Shown here one piece after another: positions 17,050 through 25,263 of a stretch of 64,000 bases of DNA. The stretch comes from CAVTWS01 sp963738445 (GTDB lineage: Bacteria; Actinomycetota; Acidimicrobiia; Acidimicrobiales; SHLQ01). A program made the translations under genes and the position numbers. Under the pieces are notes generated by a model that saw only the letters and a program-made list of their open reading frames with translations, ran no database searches and had not been told where the DNA came from. The stretch covers positions 124,001 through 188,000 of the forward strand of contig CAVTWS010000018.1 of the NCBI GenBank assembly GCA_963738445.1, written 5' to 3'. Positions within the stretch are counted from its first letter, which is position 1. Every line of letters starts with the position of its first letter.

Positions 17050-17968
17050 GAAGCGTTGGCGGCGAGCGGCCACCGTCCTCGTGCCGCTGCTCCTCCTCGG
17101 CGCCGCCTGCGCTGACGACGACGACAGCGACCCATCCACGTCGTCGAGTCGCGAGACCCCCGCGACCCTCACGACCGATGTGACGACCTCGACCGAGACG
17201 ACCGCGGCCCCGTCGACTCCCTCGACGGCCGAAACGACCGCCTCGTCGTCGGAGACCGACCCCACGGCGCCGGCCGAACGGCTCGTCGTCGAGGTCATCG
17301 AGACCTTCCCCCACGACGACACGTCGTTCACCCAGGGTCTCGAGCTCGACGACGACGGCACGCTGGTCGAGTCCGCCGGGCTGTACGGGCAGTCTGAGGT
17401 GCGGCGCGTCGAACTCGCCACGGGCGAGGTGCTCGACGCCTCGCCGGTCGATCCGGCGCTGTTCGCCGAAGGGCTCACCCAGGTCGACGATCGGCTCATC
17501 CAGATCACCTGGCAGGAGCAGACCGCGCTCGTGTACGAGGCCAACACCCTCGATCTGACGGGCAGCTTCTCCTACGAGGGCGAGGGCTGGGGCCTGTGCC
17601 TGTTGGACGACCAGCTGATCATGAGCAATGGGTCTGATCGCCTCACCTTCCGCGACCCGACCTCCTTCGAGCCCACCGGTGAGGTGGCGGTCACGCTCGA
17701 GGGCCAACCCGTCGTCAACCTCAACGAACTGGAATGCGTCGACGGCGCGGTGTGGGCCAACGTCTGGCAGACCGACACCATCGTGCGCATCGACCCGGCC
17801 AGCGGCACGGTGACGGCCACGGTCGACGCGTCGGGCCTGATCGACCGTGCGGAGTTCCCGACGATCGACGTGCTCAACGGCATCGCCTACGACGCCGGGT
17901 CCGACACGTTCCTCATCACCGGCAAGTTCTGGCCGACGCTCTTCCGGGTGCGCTTCGTGCCCGTCTGA
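17033..17968 (+). CDS. Glutaminyl-peptide cyclotransferase (bacterial beta-propeller type), lipoprotein-like
   Basis: A 311-residue exported protein. After a basic start comes a hydrophobic stretch ending LLLLGAACADDDD, close to a lipobox, then a Ser/Thr-rich linker (about residues 25-80). The remainder matches the five-bladed propeller glutamine cyclotransferases that form N-terminal pyroglutamate: FPHDDTSFTQGLELDDDG, FAEGLTQVDDRLIQITWQE, GEGWGLCLLDDQLIMSNGSD, LNELECVDGAVWANVWQTD and LNGIAYD follow in the family order. It should act outside the membrane on exported peptides or proteins. GTG 17033 overlaps the SDR gene, implying translational coupling. Confidence 0.8.
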   Translation: MAPSPEKRWRRAATVLVPLLLLGAACADDDDSDPSTSSSRETPATLTTDVTTSTETTAAPSTPSTAETTASSSETDPTAPAERLVVEVIETFPHDDTSFTQGLELDDDGTLVESAGLYGQSEVRRVELATGEVLDASPVDPALFAEGLTQVDDRLIQITWQEQTALVYEANTLDLTGSFSYEGEGWGLCLLDDQLIMSNGSDRLTFRDPTSFEPTGEVAVTLEGQPVVNLNELECVDGAVWANVWQTDTIVRIDPASGTVTATVDASGLIDRAEFPTIDVLNGIAYDAGSDTFLITGKFWPTLFRVRFVPV

Positions 17969-17990
17969 AACGCGGCCGGCTGGGGCGGGG

Positions 17991-18713
17991 TCAGCTGGCG
18001 AAGGCCTCGTCGAACAGGTCGAGCATGGCCCGCCACGATCGCTTGTCGGTGGGCTCATGGAACGCCACCCCGGCCATGGCCCGCCCGTCGGCGGACGGAT
18101 TGGTAAAGCTGTGCACGGCGCCGCCGTAGAGGTTCAGCCGCCAGTCGACACCACCGGCTCGCATCTCCTCCTCGAACTCCAGGCGCTGATCCGGCGGGAT
18201 CATCGGGTCGTCGGCACCGATGCACACGAGCACGGCCCCGGTGATCGACGACGCGTCCTCGGGTCGGTTCGTGCCGAGCCCGGAGTGGAAGCCCACGGTC
18301 GCCTTGATGTCGGCGCCGCCCCGCGCCAACTCCAAGGCCATGGTGCCTCCGAAGCAGTACCCGATCGCCGCCAGGCGGCCGGCATCGGATCGGGGGTGGG
18401 CGAGCATCTGGTCCAGGCCCGCCCGGGCGACCGCTCGCGTCATGAGCGGATCATCGCGGTACTCCCCGATGCGTCGCATCATCTCGCCCCGGTCCGCGAT
18501 GGGCACGCCGTCGCCGTGGTAGTCGAGCGCGAACGCCACGTAGCCGAGCTCGGCGAGCATGCCGGCGCGACGTTTGGCGTTGGTATCGAGCCCGGGGCCC
18601 TCGTGGCAGACGAGCACGCTCGGACGGGCCCCGTCGCCGTCGGGCACGGCGAGGTGACCGACGAAACGACGACCCTCGTGGTGGTACTCGATGTCGGTGG
18701 TGGTGATGGCCAT
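17991..18713 (-). CDS. Dienelactone hydrolase family protein
   Basis: A 240-residue alpha/beta hydrolase. GYCFGGTMA is the nucleophile elbow with Cys, CIGADDPMIPP carries the Asp and YGGAVHSFTNP the His, giving the Cys-Asp-His triad of dienelactone hydrolases. These open lactone rings of chloroaromatic pathways, although many homologues have other ester substrates. AGGAG lies upstream of ATG 18713. It follows the SDR at 18740-19498 on the same strand with 26 bp between, so the two are probably one transcript. Confidence 0.85.
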   Translation of the reverse strand: MAITTTDIEYHHEGRRFVGHLAVPDGDGARPSVLVCHEGPGLDTNAKRRAGMLAELGYVAFALDYHGDGVPIADRGEMMRRIGEYRDDPLMTRAVARAGLDQMLAHPRSDAGRLAAIGYCFGGTMALELARGGADIKATVGFHSGLGTNRPEDASSITGAVLVCIGADDPMIPPDQRLEFEEEMRAGGVDWRLNLYGGAVHSFTNPSADGRAMAGVAFHEPTDKRSWRAMLDLFDEAFAS

Positions 18714-18739
18714 TGGCGGGTCTCCTGGTCGTGCTCGGT

Positions 18740-19498
18740 TCAGGTCAGACCGAGCATGGTGGTCATGCCGTAGGTGTGCCCGGCGGTGTACCCACCGTCG
18801 ACCGGAAGGGCCACGCCGGTCACGAACGAGGAGTCGTCGCTCACCAGGAACAGCGCCGCGCCGGCGATCTCCTCGGGCCGCCCGAATCGACCCAGCTTGT
18901 GCTGGTCCCGGATGGCGTCGCGGTAGGGAAGCTGACCGACCACGGCCTGGAACATCGGCGTGTCGATGAAGCCGGGGCAGATGGCGTTGGCCCGGATTCC
19001 CAGGCGGCCGTAGTCGGTGGCCAGGTTCTTGGTGAGCAGGACGACGGCTCCCTTCGACGCGTTGTAGGTGCTCCCGCCCTCACAGCCCTCGAGACCTTCG
19101 ACGCTGGCGATGGTGACGATCGACCCCGACCGCTGCGCCATCATCGGCGCCAGCGCGGCCTTGGCGGTCAACATGGTGCCCTTGAGGTTGATGTCCTGTA
19201 CGCGATCCCACTCCGCGACATCGAGGTTGTGAACCGTGCCGCCTCCGGCCACTCCGGCGGCGGTGACGACGGCATCGAGACGGCCGAAGCGCTCGACGAT
19301 GTGGGCGACCGCTGCCGTCTGGGCCGCTTCGTCCCGCACGTCGACCTCCAGCAGCTCGGCACCGGGGAAGTCGGCGGTCGAAGCGACATCGGAACCGATA
19401 ACGGTGGCACCTTCGTCGGCGAACCGTCGCACGCAGGCCAACCCGATGCCCGAGGCGGCTCCGGTCACGTAGGCCACACGGCCATCCAGTCGTCCCAC
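18740..19498 (-). CDS. Short-chain dehydrogenase/reductase (SDR)
   Basis: A 252-residue classical SDR: VAYVTGAASGIGLACV at the N-terminus, IGSDVAST after strand 2 with an Asp favouring NAD, SIVTIASVEGL with the catalytic Ser, and STYNASKGAV with Y-x-x-x-K. LGRFGRPEEIAGAALFL and PVDGGYTAGH close the fold as usual. The substrate is unknown. The GTG start follows GGGGAGA. It precedes the dienelactone hydrolase and is divergent from the metallophosphoesterase. Confidence 0.85.
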   Translation of the reverse strand: MGRLDGRVAYVTGAASGIGLACVRRFADEGATVIGSDVASTADFPGAELLEVDVRDEAAQTAAVAHIVERFGRLDAVVTAAGVAGGGTVHNLDVAEWDRVQDINLKGTMLTAKAALAPMMAQRSGSIVTIASVEGLEGCEGGSTYNASKGAVVLLTKNLATDYGRLGIRANAICPGFIDTPMFQAVVGQLPYRDAIRDQHKLGRFGRPEEIAGAALFLVSDDSSFVTGVALPVDGGYTAGHTYGMTTMLGLT

Positions 19499-19541
19499 GG
19501 CATGTCTCCCCGTTCCGGCCGAGACGTCCCGGCGCCGCCGA

Positions 19542-19547
19542 TAGTGT
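19542..19547 (+). promoter_or_regulatory. -10 box for leaderless phosphoesterase gene
   Basis: TAGTGT (TANNNT) ends eight bases before GTG 19556 with no ribosome site between, suggesting a leaderless mRNA. Confidence 0.4.
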
Positions 19548-19555
19548 CACCGGGC

Positions 19556-20437
19556 GTGCGCATCGTCCAGATCAGTGACACCCACATCCCCGCCCAGGCC
19601 GGCGACCGGACCGTCCTCGAACAGCTGGCGGACATCACCATGCCGGATCCCTTCGAGAACCTCCGGGTGATCGTCGAGGACGCGGCGGCCTCTCGACCCG
19701 ACCTCGTGGTCGCCAGCGGAGATCTGGCGGACCGGGGTGAGCCCGCCGCCTATCACCGGCTCCGGGATGCGTTGTCCCGGTTCGACTGCCCGGTCTACAC
19801 GCTGCCCGGCAACCACGATCTGGCGGACGAGTTGGCCGCCCATCTGCCCGGCGACAACGTGCACCGAGTGCCTTCCGTCAGCAGGAACGGGTGGACCATG
19901 GTGTTCGCGGATTCGGGCAACACCGAGTGGGGCGAGCTCACCGATGAGCGCCGAGCCGAGGTCGACCAGGCGCTCATCCAGTCCGACGACCCTCACGTGT
20001 GGTTGTGGATCCACCACCCGCCGGCGGTTGCCGGAACCCGCCACGGTCCCGGGGCCGAGTTGCTGCACGAGGACCTGACCGGACTGTTGCCGGGCGAGCC
20101 GAGAGTGCGCGGCGTCGGCTCCGGCCACGTCCACGTCGCCTCCGCCGCCGAGCACGCGGGTGTGCCGGTCTACACCGCGCCGTCGACCTTCCTCGGCGCG
20201 CCGGCCCCCGGCTACCGGTGGTACGAGCTGGGCCTCGACGGCTCGGTCACCACCGATGTGGTGGGGTTCCCGCAACTTCGGGACATGACGGAGGAGAAGG
20301 TGACCAAGCTTCGGGCCGCCATGGTCGTCCGGCACGGTACGCAGGCGCCGCCGGCGCGGGGCATGCAGGAGCATTTCCGCGACGAGGTGCTGGGCTGGCA
20401 GAGCGACTCCGTCGCCTGGCGGGCCCGCACCCGATGA
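19556..20437 (+). CDS. Calcineurin-like metallophosphoesterase (CpdA/GpdQ-like)
   Basis: A 293-residue cytosolic enzyme with the full metal ligand set: IVQISDTHIP (D-x-H), VVASGDLADRG (G-D-x-x-D), TLPGNHDLAD (G-N-H-D), WIHHPPAV and GSGHVHVASA (G-H-x-H). These motifs are those of class III cyclic nucleotide phosphodiesterases and glycerophosphodiesterases. The GTG at 19556 starts the protein right at its first strand. The stop overlaps the next gene (ATGA at 20434-20437). A second family member lies at 46701. Confidence 0.85.
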   Translation: MRIVQISDTHIPAQAGDRTVLEQLADITMPDPFENLRVIVEDAAASRPDLVVASGDLADRGEPAAYHRLRDALSRFDCPVYTLPGNHDLADELAAHLPGDNVHRVPSVSRNGWTMVFADSGNTEWGELTDERRAEVDQALIQSDDPHVWLWIHHPPAVAGTRHGPGAELLHEDLTGLLPGEPRVRGVGSGHVHVASAAEHAGVPVYTAPSTFLGAPAPGYRWYELGLDGSVTTDVVGFPQLRDMTEEKVTKLRAAMVVRHGTQAPPARGMQEHFRDEVLGWQSDSVAWRARTR

Positions 20438-21168
20438 GCTCCCCGTCCGCACCGGTCGCCGGGGTCGACGGCTGCCGCGGTGGATGGGTCGTGGCGCGTT
20501 GGGCCGGCCCCGGCACGGTGGCCCGAGTCGAGGTCGTCGGCCCGTTCTCCCTTCTCGTCGCCGAACTCGACGCCGGCACCGTCGAGGTCATCGGCGTCGA
20601 CATGCCCATCGGATTGGCCCTCGACGGCCGACGAGACGCCGACCGTGAGGCCCGGAAGACTCTCGAGCATCGCCGGTCGTCCCTCTTTCCCACGCCGGCC
20701 TGGGCGACCCTCACCACGATGTCGTACCGCGACGCCCTGGTCGCCAACCGGGCGGCATCGGGCGTGGGGCTGTCGAAGCAGGCGTTCCACCTCCTGCCCA
20801 AGATTCGCGAGGTGCGAGACGCTCTCCTCGACCGGCCCGATCGCCAGGTGCACGAGGTTCATCCCGAGACGAGCTTCGCCGTGCTCGCCGGCGCTCCCAT
20901 GGCGCACTCGAAGGCCATGTTCGACGGGGCGACCGAACGGCAAGCGCACCTGGAACGTGTCGGGTTGTGGCCGGTGGAGGGATCCGCCTCCGGCGCTCGA
21001 ACCGACGACGTTCACGACGCCCTGGCGGCCGCCTGGTCGGCGCACCGGATCGCCACCGGATCGGCGAGGGTGATGGGCGACTCCGCCGCCCGGGACCCGG
21101 ACGGATTTCGACTCACCATCTCCCGCGTGACCCGCCAATCGGTAGCGCAGATACCCGCCAATCGGTAG
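20434..21168 (+). CDS. DUF429 protein (predicted RNase H-fold nuclease)
   Basis: A 244-residue DUF429 member: VAGVDGCRGGWVVAR is the first acidic strand, VIGVDMPIGLA the second and QVHEVHPETSF the third, spaced as in RNase H-fold nucleases, which is why the family is predicted to cut nucleic acid. RTDDVHDALAAAWSA near the end supplies a further acidic pair. Translation is coupled to the phosphoesterase by an ATGA overlap. The last residues (RQSVAQIPANR) are encoded by two copies of a 23-bp repeat, so the natural C-terminus has probably been altered by repeat expansion. Confidence 0.75.
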   Translation: MSSPSAPVAGVDGCRGGWVVARWAGPGTVARVEVVGPFSLLVAELDAGTVEVIGVDMPIGLALDGRRDADREARKTLEHRRSSLFPTPAWATLTTMSYRDALVANRAASGVGLSKQAFHLLPKIREVRDALLDRPDRQVHEVHPETSFAVLAGAPMAHSKAMFDGATERQAHLERVGLWPVEGSASGARTDDVHDALAAAWSAHRIATGSARVMGDSAARDPDGFRLTISRVTRQSVAQIPANR

Positions 21169-21200
21169 CGCAGAATCCTGCCAATCGGTCAGCGCGGAAC
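21131..21200. repeat. 23-bp tandem repeat at the DUF429 gene end
   Basis: CCCGCCAATCGGTAGCGCAG recurs at 21131 and 21154, with a third degenerate copy from 21177. The DUF429 stop TAG (21166-21168) is in the second copy; the same TAG in copy 1 is out of frame because 23 is not a multiple of three. Confidence 0.8.
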
Positions 21201-21232
21201 TCCGCCACTCCGTATGCCCCGCCCGCTGGTTT

Positions 21233-21284
21233 GGTTCTGGGAGACACGACGGTCGCCCACGCGACCACTGTGTCTCCCAGAACC
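21233..21284. repeat. 52-bp hairpin element, copy 1
   Basis: Outer arms GGTTCTGGGAGACAC (21233-21247) and GTGTCTCCCAGAACC (21270-21284) pair perfectly; inside, GGTCGC-CCAC-GCGACC (21251-21266) forms a second stem. It lies between the convergent DUF429 and ABC permease genes. A near copy occurs at 56419-56470, again between convergent genes. It could act as a bidirectional terminator or be a REP-type dispersed repeat; no T-run follows. Confidence 0.85.
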
Positions 21285-21329
21285 GAGATGCCGGAGGGCC
21301 GGGCGGCCAAATGCAGGGGGAGTACAGCG

Positions 21330-22574
21330 TCAGGCGCCGCTGCGGAGGGCCTGGATGGGTTCGATGGAGGCGGCCTTCCAGCTCGGGAAGGCGCCGAAGA
21401 CGAGGCCGATGGCCGCGCCGATGAACGGGGCGACGAAGGGGATCCAACCTGACATGACCGGAGTCCAATCCCGGAACGCCGAGACCCCGACGGTGACGAG
21501 CACCCCGGCCGACGTGCCGATGAGCCCGCCGAGCAGACCGACGAACAGCGACTCGAGCAGGAACTGGAAGGCGATGTGGCGCCGGGTGGCGCCGAGGCTG
21601 CGGCGAAGGCCGATCTCACCGACCCGTTCGATGACCGACACCAGGGTGACGTTGGCGATGCCGAGCCCACCGACGAGCAGGGACACGGCACCGAGGATGA
21701 GGAACAGGGTGTCGACGTCGCCTTCGACATCGGCGCGCACCTTGCGGGGTTCGGGTGGGACCTGGGCTCGAAGCCGGTCCGGTTGGTTGGGATCCAAGGC
21801 GGCGGGCGCCTGCGTGCCGATCTGTTGGGCGGCGCCGACCACGGTGTCGATCACGACCTCGGCGGGCGCCTGGAGATCGAAACGGTCCCGGGCGGTGGTC
21901 GACGGGATGATGATGGCGCCGAGGAGATCGGGTTCGCGGTCCACGTCGTCGAGGATCCCGATGACCTGGAGCGCCTGGTCGCCGATGAAGATCGACGGCA
22001 GGTTGTCGACCCGGCTGATGCCGAGTCGCTCGGCGGCACCGGGGCCGAGGACGGCCACGGTGTCGGCCCGGTCTTCGTGACCGGAGTCGTACACCCGGCC
22101 CGTGGCCACCGTGGCCCGGACCGCGCCGAACAGCCCCGGCGATGCCCCGATCACCGGCACCTGGTACTCGTTCTGACCCAACGGGTCGACGACGGGCACG
22201 GCGCGGGCGAGGCGTCCACCAACGTCGACGTCGCTGCGGGTGCCAGCGGCCGCGACTCCGGCCAGGCGGGCCAACCGCTGTTCGGCGTCGAACGGGATGG
22301 TCGACACGTTCTGCTGCTGACCGCCGATGAAGAACCCGTCGTTGGCGGGCGCGACGACCACCTGGGTGGCCGAGAGCTCGTCGAACCGGGAGACGATCTG
22401 GTTGCCGGCGGTGCGGGCCAGGCCGAGCGTCGCGACCAGCGCGCCGATGCCCAACACCGTGCCGAGCGCGGTCAGTGCCATCCGGGCGGGGCGTGACAGC
22501 ACTCCGGCCAACGCCTCACCGACCAGGTCCCGGATCGACAACCGGGAGCGGGGAATGTCGTGGGCGGAGCTCAT
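21330..22574 (-). CDS. ABC efflux permease, MacB/FtsX type
   Basis: A 414-residue permease with the MacB topology: one N-terminal membrane helix (MALTALGTVLGIGALVATLG), a periplasmic domain of about 220 residues, then three C-terminal helices (LFLILGAVSLLVGGLGIANV, LLESLFVGLLGGLIG, and VAPFIGAAIGLVFGAFP). VIERVGEIGLRRSLGATRRHI is the coupling-helix signature that contacts the ATPase. It forms a mechanotransmission-type exporter with the ATPase (ATGA overlap at 22571-22574) and the adaptor. The substrate is unknown; peptides, lipids or antibiotics are usual. Confidence 0.9.
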   Translation of the reverse strand: MSSAHDIPRSRLSIRDLVGEALAGVLSRPARMALTALGTVLGIGALVATLGLARTAGNQIVSRFDELSATQVVVAPANDGFFIGGQQQNVSTIPFDAEQRLARLAGVAAAGTRSDVDVGGRLARAVPVVDPLGQNEYQVPVIGASPGLFGAVRATVATGRVYDSGHEDRADTVAVLGPGAAERLGISRVDNLPSIFIGDQALQVIGILDDVDREPDLLGAIIIPSTTARDRFDLQAPAEVVIDTVVGAAQQIGTQAPAALDPNQPDRLRAQVPPEPRKVRADVEGDVDTLFLILGAVSLLVGGLGIANVTLVSVIERVGEIGLRRSLGATRRHIAFQFLLESLFVGLLGGLIGTSAGVLVTVGVSAFRDWTPVMSGWIPFVAPFIGAAIGLVFGAFPSWKAASIEPIQALRSGA

Positions 22575-23278
22575 GACGATGGTCCCACCGGGACCGCGAC
22601 CGTGGACTCCTCGGCCAACGCGCCGTCGGTGATGCGCACCCGCCGCGCCGCCCGGCCGCTGGTGGTGGGATCGTGCGTGATCACCACCAGGGTGTGGCCG
22701 GTTCGGTGCAACACGTCGAACAGGTCGAGGATCTCGCTCGAGGTCGTGGTGTCGAGGTTCCCGGTCGGCTCGTCGGCCAACAGCAGGCTCGGTTCGGACA
22801 CCAGAGCCCGGGCGATCGCCACCCGCTGACGCTCGCCGCCGGACAACTTCGTCGGGGAATGACCGATCCGGTGACCCAGTCCGACCTGTTCCAACGCTTC
22901 GGTCGCCCGGCGTCGCCGCTCGGATGCCGAGCTGCGCCGGTACAGCATCGCCAGCATGACGTTCTCCACCGTCGACCGATGGGCCAACAGGTGAAAGGCC
23001 TGAAACACGAACCCCAGACGGGCGCCCCGCAGGCCGGTTCGCTCGGCATCGGACAACGACCCGGTGTCGATCCCGTCCAGCAGATACGTGCCTTCGGTCG
23101 GTCGATCGAGCAGACCCAGCAGGTGCAAAAGCGTCGACTTTCCCGACCCGGACGGACCGACCACCGACACGTAGTCACCGGTCTCGATGACGAGATCGGT
23201 CGGCCTCAGCGCCGGGATCGGCGGCTCCCCCGGGAAGGTCCGGGCCAGGCCCTGCAGCTCGACCACCGGCTCAGCCAT
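22571..23278 (-). CDS. ABC transporter ATPase, MacB/LolD type
   Basis: A 235-residue ATPase: GPSGSGKST is Walker A, LSGGERQRVAIARAL the signature, LLLADEPTGNLD Walker B with catalytic Glu, and VVITHD the switch His. The T-G-N-L-D after Walker B is typical of the MacB/LolD group. ATG 23278 (MAEPVVELQGL) is the real start; the frame extends upstream only because the adaptor gene has a 15-bp repeat there. It overlaps the adaptor by eight bases and the permease by four, so all three are co-translated. Confidence 0.9.
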   Translation of the reverse strand: MAEPVVELQGLARTFPGEPPIPALRPTDLVIETGDYVSVVGPSGSGKSTLLHLLGLLDRPTEGTYLLDGIDTGSLSDAERTGLRGARLGFVFQAFHLLAHRSTVENVMLAMLYRRSSASERRRRATEALEQVGLGHRIGHSPTKLSGGERQRVAIARALVSEPSLLLADEPTGNLDTTTSSEILDLFDVLHRTGHTLVVITHDPTTSGRAARRVRITDGALAEESTVAVPVGPSS

Positions 23279-25172
23279 CGCTGACCTCCGCCGCCGCATC
23301 ACTCGACCCGATGTCACTCGACTCGGCATCACTCGACTCGACGTCACTCGACCCGGGGTCACTCGAGCCGGTGTCACTCGACTCGATGTCACTCGACCCG
23401 GCGGGGGGATTGTCGGCGGTGTCGTCACCTTCGACCTCGGTCGCGCCGTCGAGGCCCACCACGACCTGATCCCCCGCGGCGAGATCGGCGTTCACCGCCG
23501 TGATCTGCACGTACCCCTGAGCGGTCAGGCCCGCGGTGACGGACACGAACTCCACCGTCCCGTCGTCGCGCACCACCTGAACGCGAGCCGTGCCGTCCGC
23601 CGCCGCGGACAGCGCCGCCAGCGGAACCGCCAACACGTCGCCACCGGTCGACTCGATCGGCACCGTCACCCGCAGGTTCACGCCTTGGAGCGACTGGAGA
23701 TCGAGCCCCGCTTCGAGCGCGGCGTCGACATCGGGTTCGATGCCCACGTAGTAGCGGCCCTCACCGACGTCGTTCGTGCCGGCTTCCTCAGCCACCTCGG
23801 TGATCACGCCGGGCACGTCGATGCCGATGCCCTCCTCGTCGAGCCGGACCTCCTGACCCACGGCGATCAACGGACGATCCGACGCCGACACCGCGGCGTC
23901 GATCACCAGCTCGGCACCCGAGACCTCGATCGCGGCCGAAGACCCCAACGTGTCACCGACATCGACGGCGACCACGTTCACCCGCCTCGGCAGGGCCGGC
24001 AGGAACACCACCTCGGCCTTGGGCAGGTTCACGCCCAACTCCGCTTCCAACTCGGCCAGATCGTCGCGGCTGTCGGCCAGCTGCTCCTGCGCATCGTTGA
24101 GCTGGCGTTGCTGCGCCGCCACATCAGCAGGCGCCAGGCGTTCGTCGCGCTGCGCCACCGCCAGCACCCACTGTTCGTACGCCGACGTCACCGCGTTCGC
24201 CTGCTCGCTCAGCGTGCGCTCACGATCGGTGGTCGCCCGCGTCAACTCCGAGCGGGCCGCGGCCAGCGCCGTCTCCGCCTCGCTCTTGGCCTGGCGGAGC
24301 ATGACCAGCTCCTCCGGAGAGGGCGGCAGCCCGGTGTCGGGGTGCGTGCCCGCCTCGGCCTGGGCCAACCGATTCGTCGCGGCCGTCAGCGCCGTCTGCG
24401 CCCGGTCCCGGCTGGCCGCCGCGTCGTTGATGGCCTGCTGGGTCGCGGTGTCCTGCCGGGTCCGTTCGGCTTGCGCCGACTCGAAGCTCCGCTGCGCCGA
24501 CGCCACTCCGTTGTCGAGCTGCAACAGCTCCGATCCATCGAGCGGCTCCTGCGCCTCCGACAGACCCTCTTGGGCCGCCGCGACAGAATCGGCCGCCGCA
24601 TCGACGGCATCCTGGGCCGCTTCGAGCTGGGACTCCTCCTCCGGCGTGGGCTCCGAGGCTTCATACCCTGCGGACGCGTACCAGGCGACGATGGCGCCTT
24701 CGGTCGCTTCGTCGTACACACCATCGACGGGACCGGGATCGAACCCCAACCGACCGAGCGCCTCCTCGAGCTGGGTCACGTCGGCACCCTCGGCCCCCGG
24801 GCCGATGTTGCGATACCCCGGCAGACGACCCTCGAGCAGAAGGACGGGCCGACCCGACACCTCGGCGAGGAGCGAACCCTCATCGACCTCCGAACCGACC
24901 TCCGGCAGGCCGCCCGTCACGACCGCGGTCGTCGTCCCCGACGACGCCAACGTGATCGCCGAGGTGTCCGAGAACCGCACCGTTCCTCGGAACACCACGT
25001 TCGCCGCCAGAGTACGCGTCTCGATCGGTACCGAGATCAACGATGGCTCCGGTGCCTGCGCATCGAAACGGGCGTCCTCCGGCGACGCCAACTCCCGACC
25101 CGCCAACCACCCGGCGCCCGCCGACAGCAGGGCCACGCCCACCACTGCGCCAACTACGTGTCTGGGGGTCAT
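23271..25172 (-). CDS. Periplasmic adaptor (HlyD/MacA-like) with peptidoglycan-binding domain
   Basis: A 633-residue membrane-anchored adaptor. An N-terminal helix (VVGAVVGVALLSAGAGWLAG) anchors it. A lipoyl-like half, then a PGBD_1 domain (DVTQLEEALGRLGFDPGPVD, with the ATEGAIVAWYASAGY helix) sit at about residues 130-170. A long Ala/Glu/Gln-rich coiled coil spans about 180-370. Beta-barrel and membrane-proximal domains follow (VVAVDVGDTLGSSAAIEVSG, LRVTVPIESTGGDVLAVPLAAL). The C-terminus ends in seven 5-residue repeats of the form S-S-D-x-x. In Gram-positives such adaptors link the MacB-type exporter to the cell wall. It is the first gene of the overlapping adaptor-ATPase-permease set. Confidence 0.85.
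   Translation of the reverse strand: MTPRHVVGAVVGVALLSAGAGWLAGRELASPEDARFDAQAPEPSLISVPIETRTLAANVVFRGTVRFSDTSAITLASSGTTTAVVTGGLPEVGSEVDEGSLLAEVSGRPVLLLEGRLPGYRNIGPGAEGADVTQLEEALGRLGFDPGPVDGVYDEATEGAIVAWYASAGYEASEPTPEEESQLEAAQDAVDAAADSVAAAQEGLSEAQEPLDGSELLQLDNGVASAQRSFESAQAERTRQDTATQQAINDAAASRDRAQTALTAATNRLAQAEAGTHPDTGLPPSPEELVMLRQAKSEAETALAAARSELTRATTDRERTLSEQANAVTSAYEQWVLAVAQRDERLAPADVAAQQRQLNDAQEQLADSRDDLAELEAELGVNLPKAEVVFLPALPRRVNVVAVDVGDTLGSSAAIEVSGAELVIDAAVSASDRPLIAVGQEVRLDEEGIGIDVPGVITEVAEEAGTNDVGEGRYYVGIEPDVDAALEAGLDLQSLQGVNLRVTVPIESTGGDVLAVPLAALSAAADGTARVQVVRDDGTVEFVSVTAGLTAQGYVQITAVNADLAAGDQVVVGLDGATEVEGDDTADNPPAGSSDIESSDTGSSDPGSSDVESSDAESSDIGSSDAAAEVSDG
23297..23401. repeat. Seven-copy 15-bp coding repeat at the adaptor C-terminus
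   Basis: Units of the form TGTCACTCGACTCGA (plus strand) repeat seven times in frame and encode S-S-D-x-x pentapeptides (IE, TG, PG, VE, AE, IG, AA). The array starts about ten codons from the stop of the adaptor gene and next to the start of the ATPase gene. Confidence 0.85.
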
Positions 25173-25263
25173 CGTTCGATCCGTTCCTTGCCGCCCGCCC
25201 TCGGGCTCCGTTGGGGTGGGGCCTGGGCCGTCGATCCGGGGCGCGGGACGGACATGGCGACCG

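Noticed and set aside
21233..21284. Integron attC site or transposon end
   Set aside because: No integron integrase or transposase is near either copy, and the arms do not show attC core sites; a dispersed hairpin is the simpler reading.
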